From Pseudomonadales bacterium (GTDB lineage Bacteria > Pseudomonadota > Gammaproteobacteria > Pseudomonadales > Azotimanducaceae), in NCBI GenBank assembly GCA_028279305.1, contig JANQOA010000362.1, forward strand, positions 1-46,748: a stretch of 46,748 nucleotides of DNA, read 5' to 3'. Below are positions 26,511 through 35,498 of this stretch, one piece after another. Each line of letters starts with the position of its first letter. Position 1 is the first letter of the stretch. Both the position numbers and the translations under genes were made by a program. A model generated the notes under the pieces. That model ran no database searches. It had not been told where the DNA came from and worked only from the letters and a program-made list of their open reading frames with translations.

Positions 26511-26535
26511 CGTAAGCGTGGAGTAAGAGCTTACG
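26511..26535 (+). promoter_or_regulatory. Stem-loop in the ihfA leader
   Basis: CGTAAGC (26511-26517) and GCTTACG (26529-26535) form a perfect 7-bp inverted repeat with an 11-nt loop, ending 10-15 nt before the ihfA ribosome-binding site. The upstream 50 bp is AT-rich, with TTGACG and TAAAAT/TAAAGA elements that could form a promoter. ihfA often has its own promoter here in addition to read-through from pheT. Confidence 0.4.
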
Positions 26536-26557
26536 GCGGTGGTCAAGGGAGGCAGTT

Positions 26558-26938
26558 TTGGGTGCACTGACCAAGGCAAAAATGGCAGATCAGCTGTTTG
26601 AGGAGCTGGGCCTAAATAAACGTGAAGCCAAAGAGATAGTTGAGCTGTTTTTTGACGAAATTCGCGATTCGCTGGAAAACAACGTACAGGTCAAGTTGTC
26701 GGGGTTCGGCAATTTTGATTTGCGTGAAAAAGGCGAAAGACCCGGGCGCAACCCCAAAACAGGTGAAGAAATTCCTATTACCGCACGCCGGGTGGTGACG
26801 TTCCGGCCGGGGCAGAAGTTAAAAGCCCGGGTTGAAGCTTATGCCGGTGACAGCGGCAACACCGCGGATGAGATTAGCGGTGCTGACGGGTATGATAGCG
26901 ACGGCGCCGGTACCCCCGGTACCGGTTTTACGAATTGA
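26558..26938 (+). CDS. ihfA: Integration host factor alpha subunit
   Basis: A 126-residue DNA-bending protein of the HU/IHF family that pairs with IHF-beta. The core ([37 protein letters not shown] with the DNA-binding arm, and [20 protein letters not shown]) is canonical for the alpha subunit. The start is TTG, preceded by AAGGGAGGCAG; the protein then reads MGALTKA. After the usual C-terminus near residue 97 it has an extra ~28-residue Gly/Asp/Ser/Thr-rich tail (from [12 protein letters not shown] to TGFTN), unlike the ~100-residue enterobacterial protein. It follows pheT, as in most gammaproteobacteria, and precedes the merR-type gene. Confidence 0.96.
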   Translation: MGALTKAKMADQLFEELGLNKREAKEIVELFFDEIRDSLENNVQVKLSGFGNFDLREKGERPGRNPKTGEEIPITARRVVTFRPGQKLKARVEAYAGDSGNTADEISGADGYDSDGAGTPGTGFTN

Positions 26939-26968
26939 GCGGTCGGCCAACCCGCACCCGGAACTTAA

Positions 26969-27325
26969 ATGCTGGAACCTAGCCAAAATAACGAACTGCC
27001 GCCCATACCGGGTAAACGGTATTTTACCATTGGTGAAGTCAGCCAGCTGTGTGACGTAAAGCCGCACGTATTACGTTACTGGGAGCAGGAATTTCCCCAG
27101 CTCAGCCCGGTCAAAAGACGCGGTAACCGGCGTTACTACCAGCGTCAGGATGTGATTGTGATCCGCCAGATACGTGCATTGCTTTACGATCAGGGGTTCA
27201 CAATCGGCGGGGCGCGGCAGCGGTTGACCAGTGAAGATGCCAAGGAAGATCAAACACAGTTCAAGTTATTGGTGCGCCAGATGATAGTAGAATTGGAAGA
27301 TGTGCTGCGTGTATTGAAGTCGTAA
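26969..27325 (+). CDS. MerR-family transcriptional regulator
   Basis: A 118-residue regulator with an N-terminal winged-helix MerR domain: YFTIGEVSQLCDVKPHVLRYWEQEFPQL, then RRGNRRYYQRQDVIVIRQI and LLYDQGFTIGGARQRL. A short C-terminal helix (FKLLVRQMIVELEDVLRVL) should form the dimer coiled coil. No metal-binding Cys cluster is present, so it belongs to the short metal-independent MerR proteins regularly found directly after ihfA in Pseudomonas-like bacteria. It starts 30 bp after ihfA and is probably co-transcribed. Its target is unknown. Confidence 0.93.
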   Translation: MLEPSQNNELPPIPGKRYFTIGEVSQLCDVKPHVLRYWEQEFPQLSPVKRRGNRRYYQRQDVIVIRQIRALLYDQGFTIGGARQRLTSEDAKEDQTQFKLLVRQMIVELEDVLRVLKS

Positions 27326-27333
27326 GCTGACAC

Positions 27334-28065
27334 ATGCCCTGCCGATATCAGAAATTTATAAGCGTTTGCCTGCTGGCCTGTCTGGGCTGGTCCGCAACCG
27401 CGTGGGCGGGCAATACTTCTTACCTCTATGACGCCCGCATGGCCTTCCTCAAAGCCGGCGAACTGGCGCTGCATATGCAGCGCAGCGGCGCGGAGTACGA
27501 GGTTAACGGCGAATTTCAGACTTCCCGGGCGATGAGCAACTACTACACCTGGAACGGCGTATTTGCCGCGGTGGGTAAATGGGAAGGGCAGGTACCGGTC
27601 ACCACTGCTTATATGGCGCGCACCTCCGGCAAAGACGATGATCTGAAGATTGTGCTGACTTACGAAGATGGCGCCCGAGTGCTGGAAGGTGTAGACGGCG
27701 CTTTTGAATCGGTCGGCAAGCCGGGCGGCATCGATCTGATATCAGCGCTGTTTTTCAGTCCGGTCTGTTATCGGGGCGGGCAGGTCCACGATGGCGAGGA
27801 TACCTATCAGATTGAGCTGCGCGCGCAGCGCTCGCACCGTCTGAACGGCGGCGCGGATTACTACCGCGGCGAAGTGGTCAGCTGTGACTACCGGGTGGTT
27901 GATCATAAGAACCGCAAACGCCGGGTGATTGTGTCCCTGGCTGATGTGCAGGGCAGTATGATGGCGGTGCAGGTGCGGGCCAAAATCCCGGTGCTGCCGG
28001 ATGCGGTATTCCGCCTGCGCATGAACACATTACTCAGCGGCACTCAGCTGGCGGCGATGGAATAA
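27334..28065 (+). CDS. DUF3108 family exported protein
   Basis: A 243-residue protein with a signal peptide (hydrophobic 9-25, cut after AWA). The mature part has the DUF3108 pattern: YLYDARMAFLKAGELALHM, repeated beta strands (YEVNGEFQTS, YTWNGVFAAVGKWEG), the Asp-rich DDLKIVLTYEDGARVLEG and a later segment with DLISALFFSP. The family is predicted to form a beta-rich, LolA-like fold in the periplasm; function is not established. It lies 8 bp after the merR-type gene, so it may be the end of the infC-ihfA transcript. It converges with the RND pump gene. Confidence 0.85.
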   Translation: MPCRYQKFISVCLLACLGWSATAWAGNTSYLYDARMAFLKAGELALHMQRSGAEYEVNGEFQTSRAMSNYYTWNGVFAAVGKWEGQVPVTTAYMARTSGKDDDLKIVLTYEDGARVLEGVDGAFESVGKPGGIDLISALFFSPVCYRGGQVHDGEDTYQIELRAQRSHRLNGGADYYRGEVVSCDYRVVDHKNRKRRVIVSLADVQGSMMAVQVRAKIPVLPDAVFRLRMNTLLSGTQLAAME

Positions 28066-28121
28066 GCCCCGCGCTCAACGGGAGCTTCAGTGCGGCCGGG
28101 TTCAGATGCTTAACCAGATGC

Positions 28122-31100
28122 TCAGGTTGGTTGTGCTTCGGCTTGGGCAACCGGCGCTAAACGTACGCCGAACAGGGCTGCATAAGACACCGGCACCACC
28201 AGCAGGGTCAGCAGCGTAGCAAACAACAGCCCGAATATGATCGACACCGCCATGGGCTCAAACATGGCGGTACCCCCCCACCAGAGCGGCAGCATACCCA
28301 GCACCGTGGTTGCAGTGGTCAGCATGATAGGCCGCAGCCGGGTCAGGCAGGCGGCAATCACCGCCTGATCCGGTGATTTACCATACTCTTCAATTTCGAT
28401 TTTGATGCGGTCAATCAGCACTATGGCGTTGTTGATGATAATGCCGGACAGGGAAATGATGCCCAACAGGGTAAAGAAGCCCATGGACGAGCGCGCCACC
28501 AGCAGCCCGATAGTCACGCCGATCATGCCCAGGGGAATGGTGGCCAGGATAATCAACGGGCGCCGCACGGAGTTGAACTGCAGCACCAGCAGCAACACGA
28601 TGGCCATCAGGGCCAGCGGCAGTTTAGCCGCGATGGAAGCGTTGGCGTCGCTTGATGTTTCCGACTCACCGCCGATCTCATAAGCGTAACCGGCCCGCCA
28701 TCGGGCGGCGTAATCTTCCAGCCAGGGTATAAATTCGGCATTGATTTCAGACGCGGTGACGCCGGGTTTCAGCTGTGCTTTCAGGGTCATGGTGCGTTCC
28801 CGGTCGCGCCGCTCGATAATGCCCGGTTCAAAGGTGAGGCGGACATCCGCCACCTGCTTCAGCGGCACCGTCTGTCCGCTGGCTTGTGAATACACGCTCA
28901 GGCCATCCAGTTTGCTGATGTCCTGGCGGTCGCTGGCCACGGTGCGCAGGGTAATCGGAATCAGCTGGTCGTCTTCCCGGTATTGGGTGAGTTCGATACC
29001 GGACAAGCCGGCCCGTAACGAGTAGGCCACGTCGTTGCTGGTTACGCCGGCGCGCAGGGCCCGCTCCTGATCGATGTCAACAATCAGCTTTTTGGTCTGC
29101 AGCCCCCAGGTGTTTTTTACCGCCAGCACGCCGGCGTAACTGTATAGCTGGCGGGTGATCTCGTCGCTGAAGGTATACAGTTGCCGGTAAGAAGGCCCGG
29201 ATACGCGTACCTGGATGGGGTAACCTACCGGCGGGCCGTTTTCCAGCCGCGCCAGTTGGTGGCCCATGTCCGGATGATTTTCGGTCAGGTAATTTTGAAT
29301 GCCGGCTATCACCCCATCCACCTGATCCCCTTCCAGGGTATTGGCGATCAGAAAAGAATTAGCCGGGTTCTGGTTCGGCGGGTCCAGGCCCAGGGTGAAG
29401 CGCGGCCCGCCTTCGCCGATAAATACCAGCCAGTTCTGCAGCGCCGGGGGTTGACCCTGGGGATGATAGTAGTGGTCCGCAATATACCGGTCGATGTCTT
29501 CGACAATGGCGGCGCTTTCTTCGATAGAGGTGCCCAGGGGCAGCTCCAGTTTGCCGGAAAAGACCGGATCATCCGACGGTGCGATAAATTGTGAAGGCAC
29601 AAAGCCAAGCCCCCAGATGGCCGCCGCGAACACGCCGGCCACGGTCAGCAGGAATACCGCTTTGCGCCGCAGCGCCCACTCCAGAATGGATTGATAAAGG
29701 GCGTACCAGCGTCCCGCGGCCAACTCGTCTTCAACGTGGGTATCGCCGCCGCTGCTGCTGCTTTTGACCCTCAGCAGCATGGTGGTCAGCAGCGGTATAA
29801 CGGTCATGGCCAGCACCCAGGAGACAATCAGGGCAATACCCACTACATAGAAAATGTCCGCGGTGTATTCACCCACGGCGGACTCAGCCAGCGCAATGGG
29901 CATAAACGCGGCGGCAGTGGTCAGGGACGATATCAGCAGAGGAGTACGCAGTTCGTTACCGGTTTGCACCGCGGCCTGAATGGCGCTGACGCCGTGTTCG
30001 CGCTTAACCAGCACGGATTCAACAACCACGATGGCGTTGTCCACCAGCAGCCCCAGCGCGATGATCAGGGCGGCGAGGGAAATCTGGTTAACCGTAATGC
30101 CGAACATCTGCATCAGGTAAAAGGTGATGATCATGGTGCTGGGAATCAACGTGGCCACCACCATGCCCGTGCGCAGGCCGAGGAAACTGATCATCACCAG
30201 GATGACAATGCCGATGGCCTGCAACAGGCTCAGCACAAAGTCATCAACACTCTTGTTGACCAGATCCGCCTGGAACCAGACTTTGTCCAGGCGGATACCC
30301 CAGGGGTACTGGGCTTCAATTCCGGGCATGATCTGGTCCAGTCTGGCGCCCAGTTTCAGCACGTCACCGCCGTCCCGGGTAGAGATGGCCAGCGCCAGGG
30401 CGGCCTGCCCGTTGGCCCGGGTAAGGCTGCCGGGCGGGTCTTCGTAACCGCGGTAGATATCAACAATATCGCCCAGGTAAACCACTTCGCTGCCCGGCAG
30501 CTGGATAACGGTGCGTTTAAGGTCTTCCACGGATTCGATGTTGCCGGTGGGTTCCAGCACAATGCGCTCGCGGCCGCTGACCACGTTGCCCCCGGAAGAC
30601 AGGATGTTAACGGAGTCAAGCACGCTGGAAAGCTGTTGCGGCGACAACCCCAGTTCCGTCAGCCGCGCGTTGTTGTAGTCGACAAATACCGCTTCTTCTT
30701 CGGCGCCGTGAATGGTTACCTTGGCGATGTCCGGTTCTTTCAGCAGACGGTCGCGGATGGCATCCGCCACGTCTTTCAATTCCGCATTGGTAAACCCTTC
30801 ACCGGTCAGGGTGTAAACGCTGCCGAATACATCGCCGAATTCGTCGTTGACAAAAGGCCCCTGTACGTCGGCGGGCAGTTCCTGGCTGACATCTTCAACC
30901 TTGCGGCGCAGGTCATCAAAAATCGGCCGCATGTTCTTGTAACTTTCCTTGAAGTTAACATTGATGATGGAAATACCGGTGCGCGAGTCCGAGGTAATGC
31001 TGTCTACCTCCGGCATTTCCTGGGCCTTCTTCTCGATTTTGTCTGTGACAAGCTGCTCAACGCGTTCCGGGCTGGCGCCGGGCAGGCGGGTGGTGACGAC

Positions 31101-31235
31101 CGCGGTGCGGACAATAAAACCCGGGTCCTGGGCCTTGGGTAGCATGACATACGCCTGCACGCCGGCGGCCAGCAGAATAACCACCAGCACCAGGGTGACC
31201 CGGTTATTGTTTATGGCTATTTGCGTCAGACTCAT
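28122..31235 (-). CDS. RND efflux pump, inner-membrane transporter
   Basis: A 1037-residue proton-driven transporter of the resistance-nodulation-division superfamily, HAE-like. TM1 (about 10-30) is followed by a large periplasmic porter loop, TM2-6 (about 335-495), a second periplasmic loop and TM8-12 (about 860-1020). The proton-relay Asp lies in the TM4 motif ALIIALGLLVDNAIVVVE (single Asp followed by Asn). LQFNSVRRPLIIL and SLSGIIINNAIVLIDRI are typical RND signatures. It is the third gene after the TolC-like and adaptor genes on the same strand, with 12 bp from the adaptor. The substrate is not predictable. Confidence 0.95.
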   Translation of the reverse strand: MSLTQIAINNNRVTLVLVVILLAAGVQAYVMLPKAQDPGFIVRTAVVTTRLPGASPERVEQLVTDKIEKKAQEMPEVDSITSDSRTGISIINVNFKESYKNMRPIFDDLRRKVEDVSQELPADVQGPFVNDEFGDVFGSVYTLTGEGFTNAELKDVADAIRDRLLKEPDIAKVTIHGAEEEAVFVDYNNARLTELGLSPQQLSSVLDSVNILSSGGNVVSGRERIVLEPTGNIESVEDLKRTVIQLPGSEVVYLGDIVDIYRGYEDPPGSLTRANGQAALALAISTRDGGDVLKLGARLDQIMPGIEAQYPWGIRLDKVWFQADLVNKSVDDFVLSLLQAIGIVILVMISFLGLRTGMVVATLIPSTMIITFYLMQMFGITVNQISLAALIIALGLLVDNAIVVVESVLVKREHGVSAIQAAVQTGNELRTPLLISSLTTAAAFMPIALAESAVGEYTADIFYVVGIALIVSWVLAMTVIPLLTTMLLRVKSSSSGGDTHVEDELAAGRWYALYQSILEWALRRKAVFLLTVAGVFAAAIWGLGFVPSQFIAPSDDPVFSGKLELPLGTSIEESAAIVEDIDRYIADHYYHPQGQPPALQNWLVFIGEGGPRFTLGLDPPNQNPANSFLIANTLEGDQVDGVIAGIQNYLTENHPDMGHQLARLENGPPVGYPIQVRVSGPSYRQLYTFSDEITRQLYSYAGVLAVKNTWGLQTKKLIVDIDQERALRAGVTSNDVAYSLRAGLSGIELTQYREDDQLIPITLRTVASDRQDISKLDGLSVYSQASGQTVPLKQVADVRLTFEPGIIERRDRERTMTLKAQLKPGVTASEINAEFIPWLEDYAARWRAGYAYEIGGESETSSDANASIAAKLPLALMAIVLLLVLQFNSVRRPLIILATIPLGMIGVTIGLLVARSSMGFFTLLGIISLSGIIINNAIVLIDRIKIEIEEYGKSPDQAVIAACLTRLRPIMLTTATTVLGMLPLWWGGTAMFEPMAVSIIFGLLFATLLTLLVVPVSYAALFGVRLAPVAQAEAQPT

Positions 31236-31247
31236 ATTGCCGGCGGC

Positions 31248-32336
31248 TCAGGGCAGCAGCACGGTCTGCTGGTCGCGGATCGCGGACACGCCGGCGGTGA
31301 CCACCAGATCACCGTCTTCCAGACCGGCAAAAATCTCAATGCCGTTTTCGGTGAGCTCTCCCAGTTCCACGTCATGCCGGGTGACCGTGGCGGTGCCGTC
31401 ACCGGCGGGCTCCGCCAGATAAACAAAGCGGCCGTTCTGATCGTTGACCACGGCGGAAGCGGGAACCACGTGGATGGCGGCACCCTCGCGGTTGATAAAT
31501 TCGAAGGTCACCTGGGCAGCCATGTTGGGGCGCATGCGGGGGTCTGCTTCGGTGAGTTGCACAACCACCGGAAAGGTGGCGGCTGAAGAGCTGCCGGCCA
31601 CACCGATTTCGGTGACGGCGGCGGCAAACGGGGTGCCCGGAATGGCGTTAAAACGCACCATGGTCGGAATCTGCCGGTTCATCTGCGCGATCAACCCTTC
31701 CGGCACACCCACCGCCACCTCAATGTCAGCGCCGCAATTGACCTTGGCAATTTCTTCACCGCTTTTGACGTTTTCGTTCAGCTCCACGGCCACGGACGCC
31801 ACCGCGCAGGCGGCATTGGCATTCAGGCGGGTATAAGAACGGTTCAACTCAGCGATTTCCAGGGCTTTTTGCGCGGCTTTGACCTCTGCCTCGGCGGACT
31901 CGGCGCCGGCGCGGGCGGTGTCCAGATCGTTGCGGGATGCGTTGGCGTTCTCGTACAGATTTTTTGCCCGGTCGTAGTTGGCCCGGGCGTTGCGCTGGTT
32001 GGCCTGGGCCTGTATCAGGTTGGCACGGGCCTGCTCCGCTTCCAGTTCAAAGGAAGAAGCGTCCAGGCGGGCAATTAACTCCCCGGGGCTGATCTGGTCA
32101 CCCACCTGGATGGGCAGCTCCACAATGTTGCCTCCCACTTTGAAGCTCAGACGGGATTCCTGGGCGGACTGGCTGATCCCGGAGAAGGTGCGTTGCCGTA
32201 TTTCTCCGTTGTCCGTCACGGTAAACACCCGCACCGGGCGCAGCTGCTCCACCGCAGCCAAATCGTCGCTGCCGCCGCAGGCGCTGAGCAACAAGCCGGC
32301 TAACAGAATACCGGGCAGGCGGAGCGGTGGGATCAT
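31248..32336 (-). CDS. RND efflux periplasmic adaptor (membrane fusion protein)
   Basis: A 362-residue lipoprotein (lipobox LLSAC, Cys20) that should link the pump to the TolC channel. The order is lipoyl/barrel-sandwich half motif (GGNIVELPIQVGDQISPGEL), a coiled-coil hairpin (about 90-160, with repeated ANLIQAQANQRNARANYDRAK-type heptads), the second lipoyl half (VAVELNENVKSGEEIAKV), a beta-barrel (PVVVQLTEADPRMRPNMAAQVTF) and the membrane-proximal domain ending in AIRDQQTVLLP. Its start overlaps the stop of the TolC-like gene (ATGA). Confidence 0.95.
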   Translation of the reverse strand: MIPPLRLPGILLAGLLLSACGGSDDLAAVEQLRPVRVFTVTDNGEIRQRTFSGISQSAQESRLSFKVGGNIVELPIQVGDQISPGELIARLDASSFELEAEQARANLIQAQANQRNARANYDRAKNLYENANASRNDLDTARAGAESAEAEVKAAQKALEIAELNRSYTRLNANAACAVASVAVELNENVKSGEEIAKVNCGADIEVAVGVPEGLIAQMNRQIPTMVRFNAIPGTPFAAAVTEIGVAGSSSAATFPVVVQLTEADPRMRPNMAAQVTFEFINREGAAIHVVPASAVVNDQNGRFVYLAEPAGDGTATVTRHDVELGELTENGIEIFAGLEDGDLVVTAGVSAIRDQQTVLLP

Positions 32337-34675
32337 GGCAGGGCCTCCTCGGGGGTTGCCTGGGGGTTGTTGATATAGTTGCGCAAGCGCTGGTTGACTT
32401 CACTTTGTTCAGCGGTGGGCAGCAGGAAGTCGAACTGGCTGCTGGCGCGCTGCAGGTTCATCACGTCGATAAGGAAGTCGTGGATCGCATTGTTGGCGCT
32501 GAGGTCCGCCTGCAGGCTCTGATTCTGCGCATCCAGCAAGTCGACAATGCTGACGGTGCCCAGCCGGTAGGCGTCAGCCACCAGGTCCAGATTTTTGCGC
32601 GCGGCGCTGGCGCTGGTACGGGACAGGTCAATATTGGCGTAGCTGGCCTGGGTGGCGTGCAGGGCGGCGCGGATATTCTGTTCGATGCGCTCCCGGGTGG
32701 CTTGTTTTTGAATGTCCAACTGTTCCACCAGCAGGCGCGCGCGCGACCTTTCGGAACGCAGACCGCCGCCTGAAAACAGCGGCAGGCTGGCGTTTAACGA
32801 GACATTCCAGTCCGATATGCCGTCTGTCGGCCCGCCGGAACTCAAGCCGGATTGTCCCAGGTTGTCGGAGTATTGGGCCTGCAGGCTGAAGTCCGGCAGC
32901 CACAGGGCCCGCTGCTTGCCGCGGTAGTCCCGTTCCGCGGCGTCAATCTGCGCCTGGAATTGCAGCAGTTCAGGGGCCAGCGCCAGCCCGTAAATAACGG
33001 TAAAGTCCGCCAGCCGCTGCCAGCGGCGGGGGTTGTTCACCAACTCGTTAAATTCCTCCTCGCTCATGAAAAAGGGCGTGTTGGTGGCGGCCGGCAGCAG
33101 TTGGAAGGCGGCGCTGACCGGCCGGTTGAGCAGCCTGTTGAGGGCTTCGCGGCTCTGCCTTTTGACCGCCTCGGCGCTCAGCAAGGCGGAGCGGGCGCTG
33201 GCCAGGTTGCTTTCCCAACGGTAGATATCCGCGTTGCTGGCGGAACCCGCCTGCACCCGGTTGCGCGCCAGATCCAGATTGGATTTGCTGAGGTTCAGGT
33301 TGTCCTGTTGAATCTGCAGCTGGATATCCGCGCGCAGCGCATCCAGGTAGCCCACGGTGGCGTCCAGTACAGCGTCCAGCCGGGCTGCCTGCAGAGCGGC
33401 GTGGCGGCCTTCCTGCAGCAGCTGCTGCTGGCGGAAGCCGGAGGCAACCTGGTCGGAATAGAGGAACTGGCTGAGGGTCAGCGCGGCATCGTTGGAGCGT
33501 TCCGGCAAGCCGCCGGATTCTACGCTCGGCGAGCGGTCGCGGGTCAGCGCATTGGCGCTGAGGCTCAACTGCGGCAACAGGTTGGCCCTGGCGCTGACCA
33601 CGTCCTGGGCGCCGATGGACACGTCGTACTCCGCCGCCTGCAGATCCAGGTTTTGCGCCACCGCCATGTTGGCAACGGTCAACAGGTCCAGCTCGGGGCC
33701 GTCCAGCACCGGCAGATTGATCAGGTTGGCTTCACTCAATACGTCAAAGCGCGGCGATATGCCCAGGGTTTCCGCCGTCTGCATGTTGATGGTGAGTTCG
33801 CGCTTGCCGTCGTAATATATATTCAGCTCGCCGGCCTCTTCGCCCAGCAGCACAGCCTGGATATTCAGCGCCGTGCGGCGCGCAATGCGCCGGGTGTCGG
33901 TATCCACCGCCTGGGAGGCTAGTGCGCCCAGCAATACCTCCGCCTGGGAGGTGGCAAAAGTAGGCAGACCCTGGACCGCAAAATTCTCCAACACTTCCTG
34001 TAATTGCCGGGTGGTCAGGCGCGGCAGCCCGCCCAGCAGAATCGCTTCGGTATCCTCGGGAATCCGCTGCAGAAAACTGTAGTCCACGCCGTTGTGCCCG
34101 ACAAAGGCAAACTCCGCGGCGGGCACTTCGCGCCGGATCATCCGCGGAGCGTTGGCCTGCACCACGTCGAGGATGGCCTGGTCGGTCAGTAGGACAATTT
34201 TGCGGAACGGCGTGATGTCGGTGAACATTGTGATTTCGTCCCGCAGCGACCCCCGGTCGACGGTGTAATTGAGGTTTTTGCGGCCGCTGCTGTTGCCGGA
34301 GACCGGCGCCCCCAACAGGTCCGGATTGATCACCAGGGGCAGAAACGTGGGTTTGGGAAAATTTGTCCGGGTAATGGCCCATTGGTTGGTCAGAAAGCCG
34401 GTCACCAGCACAATGTCCACGGCTTCATCAGCATAGATTCTGTGCAGGGCTTCACGGCTGGCTTCGATTGACCAATCCACGCTAACCTGTTGAAAAACCA
34501 ACTCAAATTCACCCTCCAGCAAAGCTGAGAGTTCTTCGCGGAAGACATTCTGCAGATTCTGACTCTGCTGCTCCGAGGGATTGCTGACCAAGGCCACGGT
34601 CACCGGCTCGGCCAGGCTCAGCCGCGCGCTGCATGCCAGCAACAACAGCAGGAGGATGTTTGTTAAAGGGCGCAT
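32333..34675 (-). CDS. TolC-family outer-membrane channel with N-terminal substrate-binding-like domain
   Basis: A 780-residue protein, much longer than the usual 430-500 residues. After a signal peptide (about 1-22) comes a ~300-residue region with alternating beta strands and helices (VTVALVSNP, DIVLVTGFLTNQ, RKIVLLTDQAIL, TEAILLGGLPRL), resembling the two-lobed periplasmic binding fold of ABC-type substrate-binding proteins. From about residue 345 it is a TolC duplicate: AAEYDVSIGAQDVVSARANLLPQL, LDLARNRVQAGSASNADIYRWES, and in the second half SARKNLDLVADAYRLGTVSIVDLLDAQ. The C-terminal portion matches outer-membrane efflux proteins. It is the first gene of the operon. The N-terminal domain may sense or deliver substrate in the periplasm (inference). 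Confidence 0.88.
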   Translation of the reverse strand: MRPLTNILLLLLLACSARLSLAEPVTVALVSNPSEQQSQNLQNVFREELSALLEGEFELVFQQVSVDWSIEASREALHRIYADEAVDIVLVTGFLTNQWAITRTNFPKPTFLPLVINPDLLGAPVSGNSSGRKNLNYTVDRGSLRDEITMFTDITPFRKIVLLTDQAILDVVQANAPRMIRREVPAAEFAFVGHNGVDYSFLQRIPEDTEAILLGGLPRLTTRQLQEVLENFAVQGLPTFATSQAEVLLGALASQAVDTDTRRIARRTALNIQAVLLGEEAGELNIYYDGKRELTINMQTAETLGISPRFDVLSEANLINLPVLDGPELDLLTVANMAVAQNLDLQAAEYDVSIGAQDVVSARANLLPQLSLSANALTRDRSPSVESGGLPERSNDAALTLSQFLYSDQVASGFRQQQLLQEGRHAALQAARLDAVLDATVGYLDALRADIQLQIQQDNLNLSKSNLDLARNRVQAGSASNADIYRWESNLASARSALLSAEAVKRQSREALNRLLNRPVSAAFQLLPAATNTPFFMSEEEFNELVNNPRRWQRLADFTVIYGLALAPELLQFQAQIDAAERDYRGKQRALWLPDFSLQAQYSDNLGQSGLSSGGPTDGISDWNVSLNASLPLFSGGGLRSERSRARLLVEQLDIQKQATRERIEQNIRAALHATQASYANIDLSRTSASAARKNLDLVADAYRLGTVSIVDLLDAQNQSLQADLSANNAIHDFLIDVMNLQRASSQFDFLLPTAEQSEVNQRLRNYINNPQATPEEALP

Positions 34676-34781
34676 CCGAACAGCAAGATGGTCTTTTTGT
34701 TATCGGCGTATACTGTAGTAACGATGTCTTTGGCCTGCAAGAGCGAAGCCGGGCGGGGGATATCGGCCGCTTACATTTTTG

Positions 34782-34810
34782 TTGCAAGTAAAATGGCAGC
34801 TTACTTGTAA
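34782..34810. promoter_or_regulatory. Inverted repeat / possible operator in divergent promoter
   Basis: TTGCAAGTAA (34782-34791) and TTACTTGTAA (34801-34810) are inverted copies matching at nine of ten positions around a 9-bp spacer. The site lies in the 193-bp gap between the divergent efflux operon and the SCO gene. It overlaps a possible promoter toward the SCO gene (TTGCAA, 18 bp, TGTAAG). A dimeric repressor site is plausible; no regulator gene is adjacent. Confidence 0.4.
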
Positions 34811-34868
34811 GAATTAAGAAAAAACGATTACAATCCAGTGGCAGAATAAGACATGCAGGGATGATTCG

Positions 34869-35414
34869 TTGTTAAGAATAGGGCTGATATTGTTGGGCCT
34901 GTGTGGGGTACCGTCTGTCTTAGCGGAAACCATGCCGTACGACGTGACATTAAGCACGCCGACACAGTCCCTCAACCTGGCTGAAACCCATGGCCAGCCC
35001 CTCCTACTCAGCTTTTTCTTTACCCATTGTCCCAGCGCGTGCCCATTGCAGATGGCAAAAATCCGCAATGTGCAGCGGGGGTTGGCAACACAGGTCAAAA
35101 ACAAAACAAAGTTTGTGTCCATCTCCATTGATCCCGCAAGGGATGACATGGCGGCAATAGCCGGCTATGCGCAGCAGTTTCAGGCCGATCAGGATCACTG
35201 GCTGTTTGCGCGCACAAAAACAGAAACGGAAATCAGCCAATTGCTGGACCACCTGTCGCTTGAAATCAGACAGGCGGTGGGCGCGGAGATCGATCACCAG
35301 ATGAAGGTTTATCTGTTTGATCATCAGGGCCGCATTGTCCAGCACTATGTAGGCAACCGGCTAAATGAAAAACAAGTAATAGCCGACCTGACCTACCTGG
35401 CATTTCAGGAGTGA
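34869..35414 (+). CDS. SCO1/SenC-family copper chaperone
   Basis: A 181-residue exported thioredoxin-fold protein. After a signal peptide (about 1-19) the copper-binding motif CPSAC is preceded by LLLSFFFTHC, and the distal His ligand is in IDHQMKVYLFD; this CxxxC...His set defines SCO proteins, which deliver or reduce copper sites. SISIDPARDD is the second family motif. The start is TTG after CAGGGA; an ATG 8 bp upstream is closed by a stop within four codons. It lies 84 bp upstream of a copper radical oxidase gene on the same strand, with no cytochrome oxidase genes nearby. A role in loading copper into that enzyme is therefore likely (inference). Confidence 0.92.
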   Translation: MLRIGLILLGLCGVPSVLAETMPYDVTLSTPTQSLNLAETHGQPLLLSFFFTHCPSACPLQMAKIRNVQRGLATQVKNKTKFVSISIDPARDDMAAIAGYAQQFQADQDHWLFARTKTETEISQLLDHLSLEIRQAVGAEIDHQMKVYLFDHQGRIVQHYVGNRLNEKQVIADLTYLAFQE

Positions 35415-35498
35415 CTGTAACAAGGCAGCGGAGCGGCCGGCCGGAGGAGAGAACCAGCCGGTAAAAACAAGAAGGAAGCGTAGCCACGCGGGGGATCG

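Noticed and set aside
29691-31142. 483-codon plus-strand frame opposite the RND pump gene
   Set aside because: Antisense shadow; Gly/His/Gln-rich with no domain, while the minus strand encodes an intact transporter.
32852-33922. 356-codon plus-strand frame opposite the TolC-like gene
   Set aside because: Antisense shadow rich in Gln/Gly/Arg with no recognisable fold.
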